From Nematostella vectensis (taxonomy: Eukaryota > Cnidaria > Anthozoa > Actiniaria > Edwardsiidae), in contig NC_064042.1 of assembly GCF_932526225.1 (NCBI RefSeq), positions 8,425,540-8,489,539 on the forward strand: 64,000 bases of DNA, read 5' to 3'. A program made the translations under genes and the position numbers. The notes under the pieces are model-generated. The model was not told the DNA's origin and searched no databases. It saw only the letters and a list, made by a program, of their open reading frames with translations. This document shows, piece after piece, positions 23,531-35,500 of the stretch. Each line of letters opens with the position of its first letter. The first letter of the stretch is position 1.

Positions 23531-26500
23531 CTAGCTTGTGACAGTCACCGTGTGTCTAGTGTTGGTCTTCTGTCCACTCATAAGTTGATGCCCAAATATG
23601 GAACCAATGGTATGCTGCGAGTTCGACAGCGTCAACGCAGAGCCGAACGATAGCTGAAAGTCCGAATTCTCGTTGCCAGGCAACCTGAACATGACAGTGA
23701 CAACCGAGGCCTTGGTATCAGCGGTAGTCTCTATGGCGGCTTGACTAATCAGAGGCCGATCCGCCACGTCACGCAAATAGATCTGCGCCTTGCGTGGGTG
23801 TAGCGCGTGTTCGACGCGCGTACGCGAGTTCTCGCGCTTTATCTTCCAGCAGCTTTTCTGAGGCGGGCCGCGCGTGTCCACGATGAAAGAGTAGCTTGCG
23901 AACGGGCGGCTCGCCATTGTCTCTAGCTCGCGCTCTTGTACCTGCGCGATGCGACGGCGGTCGTGAAACTGCTTCATCTTCCACGTGATCACGCAGATAG
24001 AAAGCACGAGGAAAAACACGGAAAAGAACACGGAGAAAAACACAAAGAGGTCTATGTTGGAGACATCCTGGCGGAAGTAGACTACTCCGGTGGTGTCCGG
24101 AGACGCCGAGCTCCCCACACCTCGAAACACCAGGTAAAATCGCACAGAGCGGAGTAAATGCTCCTCATACGGGAACGTGATTATTAAACGCTTCTCCACG
24201 GAACGAACCACGGTCACGTCATCATTACCACTGAATGTCACGAACGTGTTGAGTCGATTAGGTCCCGCGTTAATTTCCTTAATATTGAGGTTACTATCGG
24301 CTGATCTTCGGCGGCGTCTCGAGCTTTCCGAGTTTACCTCGACCACATGAGTTAAATTGCTTTCATACACGGAGACTGCCCGGTTATCTGGGGTAATGTA
24401 CACGTCCAGGCCGCCTCGGAACACGTCGATAGTTGTTCGTATATCGACGTTTGTGTACTTTGGAAAGACGACGTACGGTACGGTCAGGCCTTGTGATAAC
24501 GGCTGAACGTTCTTGTCGTTAATCTCTTTGGTCGGGTCGTTGCTGATGAAGAATTCTTGCATGTGGTTAATCTTGGAGTAGCACAGGCGGCTATCGGCCG
24601 GAGAACCAAGGAAGCCATCCACGCATTTAGTACACTAAAGAGCAAACACAGCATAAATACAGTCGTCTCGGACTCGAATATGCCCTCGGACAATGCCAAG
24701 TTATTGCAGACGGGGCATCTAAAATACAGCATTTAAATCAAACTAGGCGACTAAAATACAGCATTTTAATCAGTGGTACAAAATGCAGAAATCAAGCTGA
24801 TAGGTCGAGAACATTTCCTTATATGAGGACAGGCGCACGATTGATGTCTTAAAAAATGATCTTGAACAACTTTCTGCGCCATTTGTAACCAGGCCCTCTT
24901 TAAAAAAGTATGACGAACGTTGACCAAGCTTTGTTAGAAACAGGCAGAACAATAGGTTAGATGTCAAGCATTGCACTGGTGGCCAGGGGGGCTTTAATGA
25001 CATCTTGGTTGACTATAAACTTCTTGATTGGCTTAGAAGGTGAGTATTTCAATCATTCTTTTCTATTGAAAACTAAATCTATTCTTTCTGTTTGTACTTC
25101 TGGCCATGCCTGGGAGAGTTCCGAAGATGAAAACTGAGCAAAGTGCGTTCAAACGTCCTTTAGACCACCGTATTCTACTCAGTGTCAGATCATACCTGAT
25201 TTTTGTAGCAATCGTTTTGACCACTGTGACATTGTTCTGCGGTGTTATTCTCACAGCTACATTTCCCTCGCTCGTCACAGATGCTGCCGTGACCATTACA
25301 CTGACATCTGAGAAATAACAGGAGTCGGTATCTCAATCAGCAACAGCATAACCATAACCATCAACGGTGACATTTAGGGGAGAAAGAGGAACCATGTGTA
25401 TGATGACTCATTTGGCATTTTCGCATGTGGTAAAATAAAATTGATGGACCATGAAGCAGAAATATGGAGAAAAATGTTCTGCAAGCGGTTCTCTGCAACC
25501 AATGTTTCTCACAAAGCTTACATGGTATACACAAATATCCCTTAAAGATTGGACAACTGTGAATGTCGTTTAGAAGTAAACCGTTTTCAAATTTATCAAA
25601 TTTATTCAAGCATTGTGTTAAAAAAAGTTGGATGCCCTGATTTTAAAAATTTGACGTAAAATTCCTTAAAAAACCATGCAATTATTAAAACCTGGGCTAT
25701 TCTTTTTGTTTGTTGTTTTGTTGTTGTTGTTTTTTTTGTTTTTTTTTTTTGGGGGGGGGGGAGAATAAACCTCCGTCCCTACTCTGTTGCCGCCGCCAGG
25801 GCTGTAGCAATTGGCTGTAGCTATTGGGGGGAGTGGGGACAAACCTTGAGCAGTAGCCCTGGAGGAAGAAGTGACCAGGCACGCAGTGCTTACACAGGAG
25901 CCCCGTACTGAAGTTACCACACAAGCACTCGCCGTCTTCATCGATCACGAGAGGCCCGCGCGTCAACCACTGGACCACCTGGGAGCAAGAAGACAAAGTG
26001 TTTAGATCAGAATGCTAATACATGGTGGCGCGTGACAACCACTGGACCACCTGGGAGCAAGAAGACAAAGTGTTTAGATCAGAATTAGATCAGAACGCTA
26101 ATACATGGTGGCGCGCGTCAACCACTGGACCACCTAGGAGCAAGTAGACAAAGTGTTTAGATCAGAATTAGATCAGAACGCTAATACATGGTGGCGCGTG
26201 ACAACCACCTGACCACCAGGGAGCAAGTAGACAAAGTGTTTAGATCAGAATTAGATCAGAACGCTAATACATGGTGGCGCGCGTCAACCACTGGACCACC
26301 TGGGAGCAAGAAGACAAAGTGTTTAGATCAGAATGCTAATACATGGTGGCGCGTGACAACCACTGGACCACCTGGGAGCAAGAAGACAAAGTGTTTAGAT
26401 CAGAATTAGATCAGAACGCTAATACATGGTGGCGCGCGTCAACCACTGGACCACCTGGGAGCAAGTAGACAAAGTGTTTAGATCAGAATTAGATCAGAAC

Positions 26501-29500
26501 GCTAATACATGGTGGCGCGTGACAACCACCTGACCACCAGGGAGCAAGTAGACAAAGTGTTTAGATCAGAATTAGATCAGAACGCTAATACATGGTGGCG
26601 CGCGTCAACCACTGGACCACCTGGGAGCAAGAAGACAAAGTGTTTAGATCAGAATTAGATCAGAACGCTAATACATGGTGGCGCGTGACAACCACTGAAC
26701 CACCTGGTGTATTTGATTAATTAGAGTAGAAGGCTGATTGTTCTTTACAGTTATCATCATCATCATCATCATCACCATTAGAACCTATACCTGATCTGGG
26801 TCAAGCGACAGGCTGAAGTTCCTGGCTCTCTCAAGATCCTTGCGGTCCATACACACGGTGGCGGTGTGGTTACACGTGTGGTAGCACGAAACACAGGACC
26901 CGTTATTACGCGCGTCTCCCACATAAAGCGGTTCACAGTACTGGCAACTGGAACCCTGAAAACGTAAAGTCAAGTCAATGTCAAAAGCCAACCCACCCGA
27001 ATGGAATGTCCGCTTAAATGAAAGACAATAATGTACCACTTGCTGGAACACAACGGGTAACCTTATATAAAATGATTTGCGGTCTTTTTCTTAACTAGCC
27101 AGCTCAGAAATTTACCTACCTATTTTGCATCCCATTTGGGGTTAGGAGGGAAGCGTTTAGCTAAAAGCCGGGATTAAAGCACCCGTAACTTTGAAATGTT
27201 GCGTTACGACTTACCGTTGTGTGATTTCGGCAATCGGTACATACGTCACGCTTCGTCGCATTAGCACAATGACCGTGACCATTACACAGGCATTCCACCG
27301 AGCAGTTTGGTCCTGTCCAGCCAAAGCTACAAGTGCACACGTCAGGCGATGTGCACTTGCCATTAACGCAGCCCTGGGTACAAACCGGTACGCACTGACC
27401 GCTGGGAAAATACAAAATAGTTGAGTGAGCCCTGGGTACAAACGGGCACGCACTGACCGCTGGGAACAAATACAAAATATTTGAGTGAGCCCCAGAAGTG
27501 CTTCAGGTAAGAGACTGCACCAAATGTAGTATCCCGGAGCAAGCAACAATCCCAAGATATGTTCAATGGCCAGACATGAGTAGTATGAAGCGCCTGAAGC
27601 GCCTTTATGCGTCTTCAACTCGACCACGTTTTATCTGCACTTACATTGCATCTTACGAGGGGGATTACATTCAGTTAACCTTTGCCCGCACCCACTGCAT
27701 CTGTGTGCCAACACTTCCACACTATGTACCTTGGTACGAATACACCATTTTAAACAAGGGCTAGGACATGGGGCACGGAGGGTTTACGGGGATGGCTCTT
27801 GTGAATTTCTTGAGTCAAGAGGCAGCGCTAAATTATTCACGTTGAAAAAAGACACAAAACATCTTGGTCTTACCTGAGTGCCTGCTCGTAGCCTGGTTTA
27901 CAGACGCATCTGAAGAACTCGGGGGTGTCCACGCAGTTTTGCAGGGCCGAGCAATTATGCCTGCCATTAAGGCACTCATTCTCAAGGGGACACAGCAGTG
28001 ACGCCCATATAGGAGCCGCGGGGGTAGTGATATGTGTTGTGACGTTGTAGTTTGTCTTTTGAGGTCCTGCATCTATGGAGTTGCCCTGACACGTACCGGG
28101 TAAAGGCCCTATGAGGAGACAAGGAGAAAGGTTTATAGATTTGTCAGGTTTAAATGGTGGGATCGGCTACAAAACCTGTCACGTCACATCACCTGACCCT
28201 CGTTTGTTACAGTACATACGTCACGTGACTCATATGGAGCTATCTGGTTGGCTAATACTCACCTGTAAGAATCCCCTGTTTAAAAAATACGTCACGTGCC
28301 CCATATGGGGGTATCTTATTGGCTAATACTAACACGTAAGAATCCCCTTATAAATACCTCACGTGACTCATATGGGGGTATCTTATTGGCTAATACTCAC
28401 CAGTAAGAATCCCCTGATAAATACGTCACGTGACCCATATGGGGCTTTTTGATTGGCTAATACTCACCTGTAAGACTCCCCTCCATGCAAACGCCGATCC
28501 CATTTGACCCCTGTTCGCTACACCACGCACAGTGATGGCTCTTGAGGCATTTTGAACACTGATTGGACGGCAAGCATGATGGGAGGCACGACTGTGAGGA
28601 CCCCCGTAGGATACGGCCAGCCCCCCCTGACACGCCAAGCAGGGGGAGGTAGGACGGGGGGTAGCACTTGCCGAGGGAAACGCTCCAGACGCATTCTAAC
28701 CAGCCACCTTCACCCCCTGGGGATAGAATTGGCATTGTATGTAAGCAAACAGCACTCGTCGGACACAAGTGTGTAAGCAAAACATTTTGTTAGTATGAAA
28801 ACAGCCCAACAACATTCAATACCATTTAGTTATATACAGCATCACAGTAGTAAAGTAAGCACTTTCTATCGGTATATGACTACATAGAAACACTCAAGCG
28901 TGAAAAAATTGGAAACGAAGTGAAAGAATGAAACCATCAACCATTCAAAGAGACGTTTAACATAAAAAGGTCAGCCCTGTCAAAGATTGTCGATCAACCA
29001 CTCCTTTGCGGTTTATTCGCAAAGAAACTACAAAGGTTACCCGCTTTAACCAGCCGATGGAAATGGATGCTTTGTCTGACTCGACATTCATCGGGAACCA
29101 AAAATGGCGGCGTGATTGCTTCTTTAAGATTTATTTCGCTGCGAATTTATTGACAATACGGTAATGATAAGGCTGCTTTGACGTACCCTTTGACGAGAGG
29201 CAGGAAGCGCAGTCTGTATGCACGGAGCAGTTTGAAGGACATGCAGAAGATTGCGTGACGGAAACACTCATAGAAGGGTAGCTAGCAGTCACGCCAGTAC
29301 TAAAGCAGCCCCATCCCACCCCCTCTGAGTAGAACTGCTGCTTGGACTCTGTAATCCACTTGAGCTGGGAAGTCCAGACACACGAACCCGCGGTACAGTC
29401 AGCACATGACGCGCGTGCGCACTGGGTGGTACTCTCCAGACAGTTACCAGCGTCAGTGACACTCGTCTGAGAAGCGTCACATGGATAAGACGAGCTACAG

Positions 29501-32500
29501 GACGTACCATACGCCACGCACGTCCCTCCAGCAGGGCAGCCCACGCACCATGAACAGCGGTTTTCTGCGGTAGGGGAGCCTGGGTATCGCCCAAGGCAAG
29601 ACGCGCAACTGTTGTAAGATGCGCATGCGCGATGTTTCGCTGCCGTGACGTCACAATTTGTTCCATTGAGGAAGACCACGTGCGTGACGTTCGGGATTGC
29701 GTGACATATAGTCGGTGTGGGTGAGCCTATGGGGTAACACACGGATTTTTTTACAGCGCTTGATTGGTTCAAGGACAGCGAAGTATTATTAACTTCGCAC
29801 CAGTTACAGCCTGGCGCCGAAATGCACTCCATACTTTCCAGCAGTCCCTGGCACAGGTCGGTAGGTATTGTGAACCTGCTTAGAGAGGAGGACGGGTAGC
29901 CATGGGAACCACCAAATAGATAGATCTTGTCCTGTACTATAGAAGAGGCTGCAGCAAAGACAGGCCCTGGAGCCACGCCCAGCACAGCGGAGCCTGAAAA
30001 TAGGATAAAAGGTCGTTTTCCTCCCTCCACAAAACCAACAATTTCGATCTTAACTGTGATCCGTAGTCAGACATGAGTTGTATGGCGGCTGCCCGAGGCG
30101 CCTTCCCATGTCTTCAACTGACCCCGTCTGAATCTGCGCTCTCGTAATTCAGCATCTAGCTGCGATGAGAGTGATTAGCTACTCCAATTTATTATTATTT
30201 TTTTTATTTTGATACTACATTTAAGGGTGCCGGCATACAGCTATTTCAAATACGTTGCACTCGGAGAATCCATGTGGCGTAGCCCGCAGTGCTTCATGGG
30301 TATCAAATAAATAAGAAAATAAGCGAAAATAAAAACAAACACATACGTAGAAAGCTTTAACATTCTTCTTTTTGTACCTCTAAACGTTCACCCTGTTTTC
30401 AGAGACCAGGATTCACCTATTTATAAGTTACCCATAAACCACTGCGGGTTACGATACATCGATGCTCAGGTGCAACCTTATTTGAAATGGGCGTATACGA
30501 ATGCGAGAACGATTATAATGATAATAACGAAACCAAGTGGTGATCATGTGTGAACATAGCTTTTATTCTCAATTAATTTTTGCTTGGTACGACTTCCCAA
30601 ATAAGGAAAAATAAAAGTCCACAGCGCTACGATCTAGCCTCTATTTCTTATCATTTTCCAGTATAACAGGAAAAACCTTCGTAAGCGAAAACCCTATCTT
30701 TGTACTTACCCTTCGCACGCATGTTGTGCCAGAAGTTACAGCTGATCTTGTAGACCAGCAGCTCGTCTGAGATAGTGTTCTCGTCTGCCCGTCCCCCGTA
30801 CACGACCATAGTGTCATTCACGACAACAGCTGAGTGGAAGAACTTTGGCGACGGCTGGTCGTTGTCAGACAATGGGGGCATTTGTCAGACAATTGGGGAA
30901 TAAGGGCGCTAAGGGATCACGTGACCTTTTGGGTGGCAAATTTAAGCCAAAATAAACACAGAAATGACTGCGCCCGTCACACCAGAGAACGATGAAGAAT
31001 GAAATCTTTAAATCAAATTAAACCCTTTCCACGAAAGAAAAAAAATTAGGCTTTATTCGAAAGCGACAAATAAGCGAGTTTGCCTCCCAAAAAGTCACCT
31101 GATCCCCTAGCGCAATTGCAAAGCCTGCTCACAAGAGGTAAATAATACCCAATTGTAATCGAGGTGAACTCGACTCATTGGTAAAGCAGGATGCATACTG
31201 GCGACATAACAACATGGACGTGTGTGCTGCTTTATGTTCTAATGTTCAAGTGATGTAACGTGACATAACAACATGGGCGTGTGTGCTGCTTTATGTTCTA
31301 ATGTTCAAGTGATGTAACGCGACATAACAACATGGGCGTGTGTGCTGCTTTATGTTCTAATGTTCAAGTGATGTAACGTGACATAACATGGGCGTGTGTG
31401 CTGCTTTATGTTCTAATGTTCAAGTGATGTAACGCGACATAACAACATGGGCGTGTGTGCTGCTTTATGTTCTAATGTTCAAGTGATGTAACGCGACATA
31501 ACAACATGGGCGTGTGTGCTGCTTTATGTTCTAATGTTCAAGTGATGTAACGCGACATAACAACATGGGCGTGTGTGCTGCTTTATGTTCTAATGTTCAA
31601 GTGATGTAACGCGACATAACAACATGGGCGTGTGTGCTGCTTTATGTTCTAATGTTCAAGTGATGTAACGCGACATAACAACATGGGCGTGTGTGCTGCT
31701 TTATGTTCTAATGTTCAAGTGATGTAACGTGACATAACATGGGCGTGTGTGCTGCTTTATGTTTTAATGTTCAAGTGATGTAACGTGACATAACAACATG
31801 GGCGTGTGTGCTGCTTTATGTTCTAATGTTCAAGTGATGTAACGTGACATAACATGGGCGTGTGTGCTGCTTTATGTTTTAATGTTCAAGTGATGTAACG
31901 TGACATAACATGGGCGTGTGTGCTGCTTTATGTTCTAATGTTCAAGTGATGTAACGTGACATAACATGGGCGTGTGTGCTGCTTTATGTTCTAATGTTCA
32001 AGTGATGTAACGTGACATAACAACATGGGCGTGTGTGCTGCTTTATGTTCTAATGTTCAAGTGATGTAACGTGACATAACATGGGCGTGTGTGCTGCTTT
32101 ATGTTCTAATGTTCAAGTGATGTAACGTGACATAACATGGGCGTGTGTGCTGCTTTATGTTCTAATGTTCAAGTGATGTAACGTGACATAACATGGGCGT
32201 GTGTGCTGCTTTATGTTCTAATGTTCAAGTGATGTAACGTGACATAACAACATGGGCGTGTGTGCTGCTTTATGTTCTAATGTTCAAGTGATGTAACGTG
32301 ACATAACATGGGCGTGTGTGCTGCTTTATGTTCTAATGTTCAAGTGATGTAACGTGACATAACATGGGCGTGTGTGCTGCTTTATGTTCTAATGTTCAAG
32401 TGATGTAACGTGACATAACAACATGGGCGTGTGTGCTGCTTTATGTTCTAATGTTCAAGTGATGTAACGTGACATAACAACATAACATGGACAAAACGAC

Positions 32501-35500
32501 ATAGGGGGAATATATGCTATGTCGCAAGTGAGCCATTCTTACGCTTAATCGGCAGCCATGTTTGATTTGGGGATACGCGTGGTCTTGCGGGCGAGCGGGA
32601 TAAGGGATGTCTCTTCCTCTTATCGCACTATTTTTTTCTTTGCTATTCCGATTACCAGCGCGATAAAACACCATTGCTTGCAACGGTGCTGATAGCTTTA
32701 CCTGGTTGCCAGGCAACGCTTGAAGGAGACTCCATCGTCTGCTGGGAAGATGCAAGGAGTAAAGCTCATCAGAGACGGTCACCCTGTGGGACTTGTGCAG
32801 GTAGCCTCCAAAGACTAGAATAGACTGGGTGCTAGCGTGATAGACGGCACTATGACCATATAGACCTTAGGTTCAAAAACACAAGAAATGGTTAAAGAGG
32901 CACTATGACCATATAGACCTCAGGTTCACAAACACAAGAAATGGTTAAAGAGGCACTATGACCATATAGACCTCAGGTTCAAAAACACAAGAAATGGTTA
33001 AAGAGGCACTATGACCATATAGACCTCAGGTTCACAAACACAAGAAATGGTTGAAGAGGCACTATGACCATATAGACCTCAGGTTCACAAACACAAGAAA
33101 TGGTTATAGAGGCACTATGACCATATAGACCTCAGGTTCACAAACACAAGAAATGGTTAAAGAGGCACTATGACCATATAGACCTCAGGTTCACAAACAC
33201 AAGAAATGGTTAAAGAGGCACTATGACCATATAGACCTCAGGTTCACAAACACAAGAAATGGTTAAAGAGGCACTCTATTGTCCTCTTCCGCGTCAGCGC
33301 GGTTTCAAACTTGCCGCGTTGAATATCAACAAATTAACTACCCACATCGATGAACTAAGAATTCTGCTTGACGAAAATCCAATCGATATACTCGCAATCA
33401 ATGAGACTAAACTTGATGATAATGTTTCGGACAACGAGGTTCATTTGTCAGGGTATGAACAAATTATTCGCCGCGACCGCACTAGTGGTGGTGGTGGTCG
33501 TGTTTGTTTTTATGTCCGATCAGGCATAAACTATAAGGTTCGTTCGGATTTGAATATCCCTGATCTAGAAAACTTATGCATAGAGATAAATAAACCTCGT
33601 TCTACTCCTTTTTTGTTAAATACTTGGTATAGGCCACCAAATTCGCCTGTCAGTATATTCTCTTCTCTTGAAATATTAATTGGCAAACTAGACTCCATGA
33701 ATGTCGAATATTTTTTTAGGTGATTTAAACTGTGACCAAACCGCTGTAATTCCAGACAATAATACTAACCTGATGAATAATATTTCTGACATTTATGGCT
33801 TAACACAATTGATCAAAGAGGCCACACGAATCACCGAGAACACAGCAACACTGCTCGAAGTTATTTACACTAATCATCCTGACAGAATTGCCTGTTCTGG
33901 TGTTTCCCATGTTGGTATAAGTGACCATAGCCTGGTTTACGCCTATCGCAAATTGTCAATTGGTCCGCCTAACAAAGGACACTCTACTATTATATATCGC
34001 AAATTCAAAAATTTCAATTCTGATGCATTCCGCGCTGATATTGCATCTCTGAACTGGAACTTTCTTAATTCTTACAATGACCCGAATGTCATGTGGGATA
34101 ATTGGAAAGAAATGTTCCTCCATTTCGTTGAAAAACATGCGCCTTTGTGCACTAAACGAGTCCGATTATCCAAATCGCCTTGGATTAACTCGGATTTGAA
34201 AAAACTAATGCATCAGCGAGATGTCTTTAAAATCAAGGCTATTCGCTCTAAAGACGTAAACGATTGGAAGATATTCAAAAAGTATCGGAATTTCGTAAAT
34301 TGCCAAATCAAAATTGCCAAGCAAATATATTACGACAATGCTTTTCGCGAAAATGAAGGTAACATTCGGAATACCTGGAAAGTGATCAACGAGCTTATCT
34401 CGCGAAAAACGAATAACTCTACTATAAAGGAGGTAAAACTAGATGATGACCATTCTATTACAGATTCGCTCAGCTTGTCCGAAGCCTTTAATCCGCACTT
34501 TGCGACAATCGGACCTAATCTAGCGAATAACATAGCTGCTAGTAGCGATTTGTCTCATCTTAATTTCTTAACTAGAGCAGCAAATAACAATTATTTCAAT
34601 CTGACCGTTACTAGCCAGTCTAAAGTTTTGGCTCTTCTTCGCAAACTAACTAAAACAAAAGCCACAGGTTTAGACGGAATTCCCGCTCGGATTCTGAGAG
34701 AATGCTCCGATCTAATTGCAGCATCTCTTTGTTTAATTTTTAACCGTTCCATTATCTCTGGAATTTTTCCTGATAAATGGAAAAGTGCTAAAGTCACTTG
34801 ACATTCAAAAAACGGCCAGAGGTCTGACGTAAACAATTATAGACCCATCTCTGTCACTCCTATTGTGGCGAAGATTTTTGAGAGAATTGTTTATGAACAA
34901 TTGTACGATTATCTCAGTGAGAACCATTTAATTTCTAGCCTTCAATCAGGCTTTCGGTCAATACGACTGGGCTTTTAACATTGACAAAGGGAATGTAAAC
35001 GCAGTGGTCTTTTTAGATCTTAAAAAAGCCTTTGATACCATAGATCACGGCATTCTTTTGTCCAAATTAAATTTCTACGGGATCTCAGGTATTACACACG
35101 AATCGTTCAAATTCTACTTATTTAATCGTACTCAAAGGTGCTCTGTGAATAATTCTCTCTCGGGTCCCAAATTTCTTACTTGTGGTATTCCCCAGGGGAC
35201 CATTTTGGGACCATTACTATTTTTGCTTTACATCAATGATCTCCCTAACTGTCTTGTTAATTCTTACCCACACATGTATGCTGACGATACTCATCTGACG
35301 TATGCCAGTAATAATGTGGGGAGCATAGAATCAAATTTGAATCAAGATCTCGCTAACGTAAGTGATTGGCTTAAAGCCAACAAACTGACCCTTAATAAAT
35401 CTAAAACTGAATTTATGTTGATCGGCTCGCGCCAAAGACTAAGTACCTTTGAGAACTCTCCTCGTTTAGTTCTCGATAATTCCCTAATTAAGGAAGTCCC

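Larger units (their letters stand above)
23531..29993 (-). other. MEGF8: MEGF8 exons 24-31: PSI, EGF, laminin EGF, TM and tail
   Basis: Exon 24 starts with the last kelch blade (IYLFGGSHG) and has PSI cores (CNWCEVN, CSWCVGC). Exon 25 adds CAWCSEQGS. Exon 26 is EGF-like (ENECLNGRHNC). Exon 27 has CLCNGHGHCAN. Exons 28-31 give laminin-EGF modules, including CQCNGHGSICDERGKCSC joined to CTKCVDGFLGSP. A basic RRRRR run (24305-24319) precedes a stalk. The TM helix is at about 23980-24053 (FVFFSVFFSVFFLVLSICVI), followed by WKMKQFHDRRR. The tail has MASRPFA at 23897-23917. Confidence 0.9.

Noticed and set aside
25666-25941. Minus-strand frame with poly-Lys/Asn tail
   Set aside because: It is a shadow of MEGF8 exon 29 running into a T/G homopolymer tract in the intron.
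27211-27627. 138-codon minus-strand frame with GTxxxTQG repeats
   Set aside because: It is an out-of-phase reading of exon 27 and its 58-bp duplication.
30854-30895. 19-bp duplication (TTGTCAGACAATGGGG) at the MEGF8 exon 23 acceptor as an eighth junction array
   Set aside because: The copy does not include the AG or exon bases, so it is only a near-junction duplication.
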